From an uncultured Bacteroidales bacterium (GTDB lineage Bacteria > Bacteroidota > Bacteroidia > Bacteroidales > CAIWKO01), in contig CAIWKO010000010.1 in assembly GCA_903913285.1 (NCBI GenBank), positions 62,001-126,000 on the forward strand: 64,000 nucleotides of DNA. Direction: 5' to 3'. Below the pieces are notes generated by a model. It worked only from the letters and a program-made list of their open reading frames with translations. It was not told where the DNA came from and did no database searches. Each line of letters begins with the position of its first letter. Position 1 is the first letter of the stretch. This document shows positions 46,169-53,733 of this stretch, piece by piece. A program made the translations under genes and the position numbers.

Positions 46169-48073
46169 ATGCAAAAAGGGAAGATCAACGTACAAACAGA
46201 AAACATTTTTCCAATTATTAAAAAGTTCCTGTATTCGGACCACGATATATTTTTGAGGGAACTTATTTCGAATGCCGTAGATGCTACACAGAAGCTGAAA
46301 GTGCTTTCGTCGATGGGCAAAACGGATGTTGAACTGGGCGACCTGACCATACAGGTGACTCTGGACGAAAAGAAAAAAACACTGAGCGTGAAAGACCGTG
46401 GCATCGGCATGAGCGCCGAAGAACTGGACAAATATATCAACCAGATCGCCCTTTCGAGCGCGGAAGAATTTGTAAAAACCTATATGGGGAAATCGGATTC
46501 TGACAAACAGGCATTGATCGGACATTTTGGCCTCGGGTTTTATTCTTCGTTCATGGTTTCGAAAAAGGTGGAAATTCGCACCAAAACCTATCGCAACGAC
46601 GAAAACTGCGGCGCTGTGAAATGGGTTTGCGACGGAAGTCCCGATTATACTATGACCGACATTAAAGATCTGGAACGCGGAACTGAAATCATACTGCACC
46701 TTTCGGACGATTCGAGTGAGTATGCGCAGGAATCGAAAATATTGGAAATTCTGAAAAAGTATTGTAAGTTTTTGCCTGTTCCGATACAATTCGGTAATGA
46801 AAAAAGATGGGAAACCGTAGAAGGCGAAAAAGATAAAGACGGAAACGACAAACGTGTGGAAGTTGAAAAAGCCCGTATCATCAATAATATCGTTCCCGCC
46901 TGGACCAAAAAACCTGCCGACCTGAAGGATGAAGATTATAAGGAATTTTATCACGAACTGTATCCGATGAATTTCGAAGACCCCATGTTCTACATACATC
47001 TGAACGTGGATTATCCTTTTAAACTCACGGGTATTTTATATTTCCCGAAAATTAAACGCAACTTTGAAGTGCAGCGCGACAAAATTCAGTTGTATTGCAA
47101 CCAGGTTTTTGTGACCGATTCGGTTGAAGGCATCGTGCCCGATTTTTTGACGCTGATGCACGGGGTTATTGATTCGCCGGATATTCCGCTGAATGTTTCG
47201 CGTTCGTATCTGCAAAGCGACCCCAATGTGAAGAAAATTTCGTCGCATATCTCGAAAAAAGTGGCCGACAAACTGGAAGAACTTTTTAAGAGCAACCGCG
47301 AAGATTTTGAAAAAAAATGGGACGATTTGAAGATATTTATCATTTATGGCATGGTTTCGGACGAAAAATTCTACGAACGTGCCGAAAAATTCTGCCTGTT
47401 TAAAAACACCGACGGCAAGTATTTCACTTTTGAAGAATACAAGGCTCATATCGAACCGCTGCAGACCGATAAGGACAAAAAACTGGTTCATCTCTACACT
47501 ACCGACAAGGAAGAACAGCATAGCTTTATTAAATCGGCCAACGAACGCGGCTACGATGTGCTGATGATGGACAGCCCTATCGACATGCATTTTATAAATC
47601 AGCTGGAGCAGAAGTTTGAAAAATCGGGCTTTGCACGGGTTGATTCCGACACCATCGACAAGATCATTAAAAAGGAAGAAGCGCCTTCGTCGAAGATCAA
47701 TGAAGAGGAAAAAACTAAGCTGAAAGGCATACTGGAACGCAATGTGCCGAAAGAAAAATACCATATCGAATTCGAATCGCTGAGTGTTGACGATATGCCG
47801 ATGATGATAGTGCAGCCCGAGTTTATGCGACGTATGAAAGATATGGCCGCTTTGGGCGGAGGGATGCCGTTTGCCGGAAATTTCCCCGACAGCTATAACC
47901 TGGTGGTGAACGCCAACAACGACAAAATGATCGCTCTTTTGAACGAAGCCGACGAAACTCGCCAAAACGAGCTGGTAACTCAGTATTTCGACCTGGCACG
48001 CCTGTCGCAAAATCTGCTGAAAGGCGAAGAACTTACCGGATTTATTAAAAGGAGCATTGCTTTGATAAAGTGA
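46169..48073 (+). CDS. htpG: Chaperone protein HtpG (Hsp90)
   Basis: A 634-residue Hsp90. The GHKL ATPase domain shows RELISNAVDA, the VKDRGIGMSAEEL box and GHFGLGFYSSFMV, followed by middle-domain motifs such as GILYFP and RSYLQSD. The C-terminal dimerisation domain reaches MKDMAALGGGMPF. The length is normal. It is a single gene with its own terminator at 48094 and a putative heat-shock-type promoter element shared with dnaK. Confidence 0.96.
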   Translation: MQKGKINVQTENIFPIIKKFLYSDHDIFLRELISNAVDATQKLKVLSSMGKTDVELGDLTIQVTLDEKKKTLSVKDRGIGMSAEELDKYINQIALSSAEEFVKTYMGKSDSDKQALIGHFGLGFYSSFMVSKKVEIRTKTYRNDENCGAVKWVCDGSPDYTMTDIKDLERGTEIILHLSDDSSEYAQESKILEILKKYCKFLPVPIQFGNEKRWETVEGEKDKDGNDKRVEVEKARIINNIVPAWTKKPADLKDEDYKEFYHELYPMNFEDPMFYIHLNVDYPFKLTGILYFPKIKRNFEVQRDKIQLYCNQVFVTDSVEGIVPDFLTLMHGVIDSPDIPLNVSRSYLQSDPNVKKISSHISKKVADKLEELFKSNREDFEKKWDDLKIFIIYGMVSDEKFYERAEKFCLFKNTDGKYFTFEEYKAHIEPLQTDKDKKLVHLYTTDKEEQHSFIKSANERGYDVLMMDSPIDMHFINQLEQKFEKSGFARVDSDTIDKIIKKEEAPSSKINEEEKTKLKGILERNVPKEKYHIEFESLSVDDMPMMIVQPEFMRRMKDMAALGGGMPFAGNFPDSYNLVVNANNDKMIALLNEADETRQNELVTQYFDLARLSQNLLKGEELTGFIKRSIALIK

Positions 48074-48093
48074 GTTTGTAAAGTTATAAAGTA

Positions 48094-48123
48094 AAAAGGC
48101 TCGCCGGGTTGGGCGGGCCTTTT
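48094..48123 (+). terminator. Terminator of htpG
   Basis: AAAAGGCTCGCC (48094-48105) pairs with GGCGGGCCTTTT (48112-48123) with one G-U pair around a 6-base loop; it ends in a short T run. Confidence 0.75.
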
Positions 48124-48165
48124 GGTTATTGGAGGCAGAGGCTGTCGTCAAATGGATGTATTAAA

Positions 48166-48417
48166 TCATATACCTTTCTTGGAGAGTCGACTATTGATAT
48201 TGTCAATACAATCTCCGTGGATTTTAATCTTAGGGCCCATCTCATCAAAGAGTTTTCCCGTTAAGACTTGATTATATATTACATTCCTTAAAACACCTAT
48301 AACACTATCATTCTCAGATTTAAGATAACGAATATCCTTACCATCTTTATAAGAAACGCGGATTAATCCTACTGTCAACAGTACACATACTACGAGTAAT
48401 GCATAAAATTTTTTCAT
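48166..48417 (-). CDS. Small membrane-anchored or secreted hypothetical protein
   Basis: An 83-residue protein with an N-terminal hydrophobic segment (FYALLVVCVLLTVGLIRVS) that could be a signal anchor, followed by a charged helical part with one Cys (HGDCIDNINSRLSK). No family recognised. It starts 11 bases after the stop of the 48429 gene and is AT-rich like it, so both belong to the small-gene patch between htpG and array 3. Confidence 0.6.
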   Translation of the reverse strand: MKKFYALLVVCVLLTVGLIRVSYKDGKDIRYLKSENDSVIGVLRNVIYNQVLTGKLFDEMGPKIKIHGDCIDNINSRLSKKGI

Positions 48418-48428
48418 AATTTTAATTA

Positions 48429-48719
48429 TTAATCAATCAATTTTGATAATGCTTTAATAATTAAATCGTTTTCAGAGCATTCCAGTTCTAAAAGACATTT
48501 AACAATTGGAGTTCTTAAATCATTATGTATTAAAAACCAGACAGGATTCTTAAATAGTTTTGGATACCCAACATCACCTCCATCATTGCCATTCCATCTC
48601 ATTGCAATACTAAATTCTTTACTATTTTCCCAATTACCAAAAGCAATTGAAAAATAATCATTATCAAAGAGTATACTTTCAACTTTGAAATTACTAGGAT
48701 TTACTTTTTTTGGATCCAT
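48429..48719 (-). CDS. Hypothetical protein, immunity-protein-like
   Basis: A 96-residue soluble acidic protein with the recognisable stretch SIAMRWNGNDGGDVGYPKLF followed by NPVWFLIHNDL and a C-terminal helix. Similar small proteins are scattered in Bacteroidota accessory regions and resemble single-domain immunity proteins, but no function is established and no toxin gene is present here. A dispersed repeat (48737-48790) begins 17 bases upstream of its ATG. Confidence 0.65.
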   Translation of the reverse strand: MDPKKVNPSNFKVESILFDNDYFSIAFGNWENSKEFSIAMRWNGNDGGDVGYPKLFKNPVWFLIHNDLRTPIVKCLLELECSENDLIIKALSKLID

Positions 48720-48736
48720 AAAATGTTTATTTTTTT

Positions 48737-48790
48737 CCTACTCATCTGGCTTTTCAGTTCCGCCCCGTTTTTAAGTGGTCTCTGGTCTCC
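48737..48790. repeat. Dispersed repeat, short copy
   Basis: A 54-base sequence beginning CCTACTCATCTGGCTTTTCA and ending GTGGTCTCTGGTCTCC recurs at 49431-49517 with an extra insert of about 30 bases. The two copies flank the pair of zinc-ribbon genes. Confidence 0.8.
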
Positions 48791-48809
48791 TCTTTTTTAT
48801 TTTATTAAC

Positions 48810-49094
48810 TTATTTTTCCTTTTCTTCTTCATTATCTTCAAAATCCAAAACGTTTAAACTAGTATTGCATTTTGGGCAAATTATTTGTCCTTCAGTTTGA
48901 ACGGTTTTAATAACTTTATTGCAATTTGGACATTCTAAATTTGAAACTAAGTCTTTATCTTCTGCAACTGCCATAAAAATTAATTTGATATCTTTCAGTT
49001 CAGAATGAACTTTGCCTACGTTCCATGCCATAACAAAAAAAACAATGAGTGAAACTAGCGAAATAATACCGCATATAATCGTTCCTATATCCAT
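48810..49094 (-). CDS. Membrane-anchored zinc-ribbon protein, copy A
   Basis: A 94-residue protein with one N-terminal membrane helix (IICGIISLVSLIVFFVMAW), a short linker, and a zinc ribbon of four cysteines in two CPxC knuckles (CPNC near residue 55, CPKC near 73), ending in an acidic tail. The next gene upstream (49138-49410) has the same plan. Function unknown; small anchored zinc ribbons often serve as adaptors. The gene is flanked by the dispersed repeat on its downstream side. Confidence 0.65.
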   Translation of the reverse strand: MDIGTIICGIISLVSLIVFFVMAWNVGKVHSELKDIKLIFMAVAEDKDLVSNLECPNCNKVIKTVQTEGQIICPKCNTSLNVLDFEDNEEEKEK

Positions 49095-49137
49095 AAATTA
49101 ATGTTTATTAGATCGTTCAAAATCGTTTTATACTGCT

Positions 49138-49410
49138 TTATTCTTTAACATGTTCTTTTACTTTATTGGAATAATTTATAGAATTACAACCCGGACAAAC
49201 TGAATTTCCAGGTGTAATTGCATAATATTTAGCTTTGCAATTACTACAAGAAACTGTTTCCTTATTTTCATTGTTCATAACTTCTGCAATCTTTGATCGT
49301 TTAAAATATTCTAAAGATTTTTTTAAAGCGTTAATATTAGAAGACATTATAAAGAACACTACTAAAGTGATTACTGATAAAATAATTAAAATGCTTGGTT
49401 CTGCGTCCAT
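49138..49410 (-). CDS. Membrane-anchored zinc-ribbon protein, copy B
   Basis: A 90-residue protein with an N-terminal membrane helix (ILIILSVITLVVFFIMSS), a basic linker and a zinc ribbon (CSNC near residue 55, CPGC near 73). It matches copy A in size, topology and knuckle spacing, though sequence identity is modest, so the two are old paralogues. It starts just inside the long copy of the dispersed repeat. Confidence 0.65.
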   Translation of the reverse strand: MDAEPSILIILSVITLVVFFIMSSNINALKKSLEYFKRSKIAEVMNNENKETVSCSNCKAKYYAITPGNSVCPGCNSINYSNKVKEHVKE

Positions 49411-49430
49411 ATTTTATGATTATTTTTTAC

Positions 49431-49520
49431 CCTACTCATCTGGCTTTTCAGTTCCGCCCCCACTAAAATAAAACTTGAGTGAGACAAGCCCGTTTTTTAT
49501 AGTGGTCTCTGGTCTCCACT
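49431..49520. repeat. Dispersed repeat, long copy with insert
   Basis: The same end sequences as 48737-48790, with about 30 extra bases after the CCGCCCC block (CACTAAAATAAAACTTGAGT, then GAGACAAGCC). GAGAC in the insert can pair with GTCTC further on, giving a weak hairpin. Confidence 0.8.
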
Positions 49521-49532
49521 TTTATTTAATAA

Positions 49533-49565
49533 AGTGATAGCTTCACTCAAAGTGAAACTATCACT
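49533..49565 (-). terminator. Terminator of the copy-2 repeat-associated gene
   Basis: AGTGATAG-C-TTCACT pairs with AGTGAA-A-CTATCACT around a CAA loop, 11 bases past the gene stop on the minus strand. Confidence 0.75.
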
Positions 49566-49576
49566 CGTTTGGTTTT

Positions 49577-50188
49577 TTATCCTACAATAATATCAAGAGC
49601 TTTGCTCCAGGGTGTCATGCCTTCGGGCAAAACACCGCAATAGCGTATCCATACTTTTTTGCCCGAATCGAGGTCGCTTATGGTCATTTTTGTTTGAGTT
49701 GAAACTCCTGCCAAAACCCAAACCGAAGCATCGGTTGGCGCTGTTTCACTAATAATAAACTGCCAAACATACGAATGAGAACGTTTTATGCGGGCACAAC
49801 CACATTCAATTTCGCCCGGAAAACCTCCGCGATCGACCCAAAAATCGGCTTTATTTCCGCGAATGAAATCCCTCGATACTTCAAACCCACTTCGGTCGAT
49901 TATAAGGATATTTCCCTGCGCAATTTTATCCACATATAAACCCAAACTGCGCAACATTAATTCAAGTTCTTTGCGTTTGGCTATCATAGCATCGTGAGCC
50001 GAATGCGAGCCATCGGCTGCCAAAATCACCAATTTTTCCAAAGCGTCGATCAGGGTTGTTATATCGGCCAGAGCCGGATCGGGTGTTGGAAAATCGGGGT
50101 TACCAGTCATTTTAGTAACAATATTGCGTGCTTTAATAATTAAGGCTGCAACATAATAAGCGGAAAAATCGATAAGTGGCTTTTTCAT
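49577..50188 (-). CDS. Small repeat-associated protein, copy 2 (paralogue of 12557-13174)
   Basis: A 203-residue protein homologous over its full length to the 12557-13174 product. It has the same N-terminal helix, the VTKMTGNPDFPTPDP segment (VAKMTGN in copy 1), a DGS in the middle, and a beta-rich C-terminal domain with AGVSTQ and SGKKVWIRY. Sequence divergence is considerable, so it is an old family, yet its position directly downstream of a 21-nt repeat array is conserved. The leader before the ATG resembles that of copy 1 (ATAATTATTAAT, then an A run). Function unknown. Confidence 0.8.
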   Translation of the reverse strand: MKKPLIDFSAYYVAALIIKARNIVTKMTGNPDFPTPDPALADITTLIDALEKLVILAADGSHSAHDAMIAKRKELELMLRSLGLYVDKIAQGNILIIDRSGFEVSRDFIRGNKADFWVDRGGFPGEIECGCARIKRSHSYVWQFIISETAPTDASVWVLAGVSTQTKMTISDLDSGKKVWIRYCGVLPEGMTPWSKALDIIVG

Positions 50189-50250
50189 AAGTTTAATTTT
50201 TTTGGGTTATTAATAATTATGCTTAATTGAAAATTGCTTGCACGTATATT

Positions 50251-50439
50251 GTGAATTAAAAAGGTTCCTTGGTGAATCATAAAGGTTCCTTGGTGAATCA
50301 AAAAGTTTCCTTGGTGAATCATAAAGGTTCCTTGATGAATCATAAAGGGTTCTTGGTGAATCAAAAAGGGTTCTTGGTGAATTAAAAAGGTTCCTTGGTG
50401 AATTAAAAAGGATTCTTTTTGATTTAAAAAGCTTTCTGA
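50251..50439. repeat. Array 3: nine 21-nt tandem units
   Basis: Nine contiguous 21-base units built on GTGAATCATAAAGGTTCC, with the ninth decayed. On the plus strand GGTTC can pair with GAATC (one G-U) across the unit, but the stem is weaker than in array 1. The array lies 62 bases upstream (5') of the minus-strand gene at 49577-50188, and a TC microsatellite lies just beyond it. Confidence 0.9.
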
Positions 50440-50501
50440 ATGGCGAAAAGCTATAAAAGGATGAAAAAATAGTAGTACGGAAATAATTTTGCTGTGAGAG
50501 T

Positions 50502-50555
<54 letters not shown>

Positions 50556-50853
50556 ATAAATAGGTGTTTCAGCGTTCAACCCAATATTATTTTGAATCCG
50601 TGATAACATATTTCAAAATTGAGGCTCCTAAATTACTACTTATTTTTTATCCACCAAATTTATTTTGTTATTTTTTTAAAAAATAGAATAAAAGGAGGAA
50701 AGGAAAGATGGAAAGTTAATTTGAAAATGATACAATTATACAATGATATAATGGAAAGATGGAAGAATTTTTCTGTGAACCTCCGTGTTTTTCCTCTGTA
50801 ATCACTGTGGTTAAAAAAAGTTGGAAGCCGGAAGTCCGATAGAAGTATGTTTT

Positions 50854-50886
50854 AGTCGGGGCACGACTTGAAGTCGTACTCCGACT
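50854..50886. terminator. Nested palindrome downstream of the Nramp-related gene
   Basis: AGTCGG pairs with CCGACT, and inside it ACGACTT pairs with AAGTCGT. It lies 33 bases past the transporter stop. There is no long T run, so it may be a REP-like element as well as, or instead of, a terminator. The rest of 50554-50853 has no gene. Confidence 0.6.
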
Positions 50887-50918
50887 GCGTTCAGCCTAAA
50901 AGTCTACAACCTAAACGC

Positions 50919-52175
50919 CTAAATAAACGAAGTTATCAGCAGTGTGAACGACAAAGCGATGAGAATAACAACGGTGGTCCACCCGATGATGTTGTTGAGG
51001 GGTTTGTTCACATATTTGCCCATCACCTCTTTGTTGTTCACGATAAGCATCATGCAAACCAACACCACGGGCAGCAACACGCCATTGGCCACCTGCGACC
51101 ACAAAGTGATGAGTATAAGCGGTGCATTCGGAAACATGATGATGCCTGCACCTACAATGATGATGATGGTGAACAGCCAATAAAACTGCGGGGCTTCTTC
51201 CCATTTTTTGTCGATGCCCGCTTCGAAACCGAAAGCTTCGCACACATAGAAAGCGGTTGCCACAGGCAGAATGGTAGCCGAAAAAATAGAAGCAATAAAC
51301 AATCCGAAAGCAAAAGTGGCCGATGCCAGGCTACCTGCCAATGGTTTCAGGGCCATAGCGGCATCTTTGGCTTCTTCGATGTGGATACCCTTCACAAAAA
51401 GCGTGGAAGCACAAGCAATGATGATAAAAAACGCCACCACCACCGTAATCACACTTCCGATACCGACATCCCACAGCGTGAATTTATACTCTTCGATCTT
51501 GATCCCTTTTTCGATGACGGCCGATTGCATATAGAACTGCATCCAGGGTGCAATGGTAGTGCCGATGATGCCGATCACCACCGTGAGGTAGGTGGTGTTG
51601 AATTCCATCTGCGGGTGGACGATGGCACTGCCGATTTCGCCCCACTGAGGATGTCCCATCAGCGCCGACACCACATAGACCAACAAAAAAGCGCTGAAAA
51701 TTAAAAATATCCTTTCGGAGAACTTATAGGTGCCCTTCACAACCAGCACCCACACCAATATGGCGGCAATGGGCACCGAAATATATTTGCTGATAGAAAA
51801 AATTTGCATACTGCCTGCTACACCTGCAAATTCGGTTGTAGTATTTCCGATATCTGCTATAAGCAAACCGATAAAAATAAAGAAAGTAACTTTCACACCG
51901 GCATTTTCGCGAATCAGGTCGGCGAGACCTTTGCCGGTTACAATACCCATGCGGGCATTCATTTCCTGCACCACGAAAAGAACAATAAAAGCCGGTATCA
52001 TGGTCCACAGGATTTTGTATCCGTATAAAGCTCCTGCTACCGAATACGTGGTGATTCCACCGGCATCGTTATCAACGCTGCCCGTAATAATACCCGGCCC
52101 CAAAATGGCCAGAAACAGTAATATATTCCTGAAGATATATTTCCTGCGTCGGTTAAAATTTTTATAACTCAACAT
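50919..52175 (-). CDS. Nramp-related divalent metal transporter, NRMT-like (probably Mg2+)
   Basis: A 418-residue membrane protein with about eleven helices and the Nramp fold. The canonical helix-1 motif DPGN reads DAGG (D37-A-G-G40) and the helix-6 motif MPHN reads APWM (A209 to M212). The binding-site Asp is thus kept, but Asn becomes Gly and the soft-metal Met becomes Ala. As far as I recall, those are the changes that distinguish Nramp-related magnesium transporters from Mn/Fe transporters. It follows a soluble MgtE-N/CBS gene by 18 bases in the same operon, which also points to Mg2+. Ion specificity is inferred. Confidence 0.85.
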   Translation of the reverse strand: MLSYKNFNRRRKYIFRNILLFLAILGPGIITGSVDNDAGGITTYSVAGALYGYKILWTMIPAFIVLFVVQEMNARMGIVTGKGLADLIRENAGVKVTFFIFIGLLIADIGNTTTEFAGVAGSMQIFSISKYISVPIAAILVWVLVVKGTYKFSERIFLIFSAFLLVYVVSALMGHPQWGEIGSAIVHPQMEFNTTYLTVVIGIIGTTIAPWMQFYMQSAVIEKGIKIEEYKFTLWDVGIGSVITVVVAFFIIIACASTLFVKGIHIEEAKDAAMALKPLAGSLASATFAFGLFIASIFSATILPVATAFYVCEAFGFEAGIDKKWEEAPQFYWLFTIIIIVGAGIIMFPNAPLILITLWSQVANGVLLPVVLVCMMLIVNNKEVMGKYVNKPLNNIIGWTTVVILIALSFTLLITSFI

Positions 52176-52193
52176 AACACTATCCTCCCCGAA

Positions 52194-53474
52194 TTATTTT
52201 GTTTTACGTTTGTTGAGCAAATCTTCAATAATATCATCGATAACCACCATGCCTTCCATTTTCATTTCCTTGTTGGTGACGGGTATTGCCAATAAATTGT
52301 ATTTCGAAATGATTTCGGCCAGCGAATCAATCTTATCGTCATCGAAAACGCTGATAGTGTCTTCGTTCATAATGTGGGCAAGAGTTTTATCGGAATCTGT
52401 AACCACCAGGTCGCGTAGCGAAACCGTTGCAATAAATTTGTCGTCCTTGTCGGTAATAAATAAAGAATATATGGTGTCAGGTTCGGGTTTTTGACGGCGA
52501 AGTTCGGCAAGTGTCTCGTCTATGGTCATATTTTCTTTAAACGACAAAAAATCGGTTGTCATCAAACTGCCCACTTCATTTCCTGAATATTCCAATAGTT
52601 CCCTTACTTCTTCCGAAGATGTTTTTTCCATTTCGTTCAGCAACAATTCAGCTTTGTCTTCTTCCAAAACATCCATAAGGTCGGCCACTTCGTCGGCAGG
52701 CATTTTTTCCAGCACATCGGCAGCTTTTTCGATTGAAAGACTTTCGATGATATGGGCCTGGGCATAAGGTTCAAGTTCTTCGAGCACATCGGCTGCTTTT
52801 TCATTATCGAGCGACGCAAACACCTGCGTCCGGGTCGATTTTCCCATTTCTTCTATGATATCGGCCAGATCGGAAGGATGCAGCGTGTGCAACTTGGTCA
52901 ACGGACGCGATATTTTGATGTTATAATTTGAACTGGAATCATCGATTGTTTCCACATCGTCCCATAAAATAAAATTCGACGGTATGCTCGAACCCGTTAG
53001 CTTAAGCAATAATTTAACCGGCCCCGAAATTCCAATCCGTCGCAACAAGCCTTCAGTACCGATGTCAACAGCAATGGCATAAGTACCCGACGGAACAATT
53101 GCCAGCCTGATATCGTTCACGCGAACCAGTTTTCGTCCGTTCATATCCACAAGTTGCTTATCGATAACTTTTTTGGCCAAGGGCATCAAATTCTCAATAT
53201 TCTTCTCATCGATAATGACGACTTTTTTACATGAAAAAATAATTTTTCGTTCGATGCGGCTTATCTCGATGTTCGAAAAATCGAGGTATTGGGTTTTGCC
53301 GCTAATTTTGGTTTTCAGAGCCACAACATGTGGCCGTCCCGGTTCTGCAGGCATTAATGAGTTATATGCCATATCAACCAACAGGTCTTTAATACGACCA
53401 ATACGTTCGCCATTGGCATTATAAATCTTATTGCCGATAACCTGGCTTAAATAAAAGGTAATTTGAGAAGTCAC
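52194..53474 (-). CDS. Soluble MgtE N-domain/CBS protein with PRC-barrel segments
   Basis: A 426-residue protein without membrane helices. Residues 8-90 and about 105-185 are PRC-barrel-like segments (VIGNKIYNANGERIGRIKDL and KQLVDMNGRKLVRVNDI). About 205-310 is an MgtE N-domain superhelix (HPSDLADIIEEM, then ADVLEELEP and ADLMDVLEED). About 312-425 is a CBS pair. In MgtE these parts sense Mg2+ and gate a membrane channel; here the channel is missing and an Nramp-related transporter follows 18 bases later, so the protein probably regulates that partner. The start is GTG at 53474 with a strong AGGAGG six bases upstream. Confidence 0.85.
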   Translation of the reverse strand: MTSQITFYLSQVIGNKIYNANGERIGRIKDLLVDMAYNSLMPAEPGRPHVVALKTKISGKTQYLDFSNIEISRIERKIIFSCKKVVIIDEKNIENLMPLAKKVIDKQLVDMNGRKLVRVNDIRLAIVPSGTYAIAVDIGTEGLLRRIGISGPVKLLLKLTGSSIPSNFILWDDVETIDDSSSNYNIKISRPLTKLHTLHPSDLADIIEEMGKSTRTQVFASLDNEKAADVLEELEPYAQAHIIESLSIEKAADVLEKMPADEVADLMDVLEEDKAELLLNEMEKTSSEEVRELLEYSGNEVGSLMTTDFLSFKENMTIDETLAELRRQKPEPDTIYSLFITDKDDKFIATVSLRDLVVTDSDKTLAHIMNEDTISVFDDDKIDSLAEIISKYNLLAIPVTNKEMKMEGMVVIDDIIEDLLNKRKTK

Positions 53475-53479
53475 AGAGA

Positions 53480-53616
53480 GCCTCCTTTCTTTACTGATTC
53501 ACAGTAGGAGGCTGTTAAAATTAACGAACCGTCCTAATGTATCGGGTTTTTACTAATGACAAAAAACTCGCAGGTCCATCGTCCATTTTCGATATTTTTA
53601 ATTTTATGCAAAAGTA
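53480..53616 (-). promoter_or_regulatory. Long structured leader with sequestered ribosome site
   Basis: TACTTTTG at 53616-53609 is a -7 box about 135 bases before the GTG, an unusually long leader here. At its 3' end GCCTCCT (53512-53506) pairs with AGGAGGC (53486-53480) and, inside, ACTG pairs with CAGT. The Shine-Dalgarno sequence is therefore buried in the stem. In a metal-transport operon this may be a switch; no known riboswitch consensus was recognised. Confidence 0.5.
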
Positions 53617-53733
53617 ACTTAAATGTTTTTATAAAAAAAGAAAAAATTAATACTGTTTATTTCGACTTTGCTACAAATAATAAATAGGTATCGTTAAGTT
53701 TCTTTAATTTTACACTTTCATATTCGGAAAATA

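Noticed and set aside
47036-48151. A 371-codon minus-strand frame opposite htpG
   Set aside because: Composition is His/Phe-rich as in antisense shadows, and htpG on the plus strand is unambiguous.
53480-53616. A known Mg2+ (M-box) or Mn2+ (yybP-ykoY) riboswitch before the MgtE-like gene
   Set aside because: The hairpin is real but the conserved core sequences of those classes were not found.
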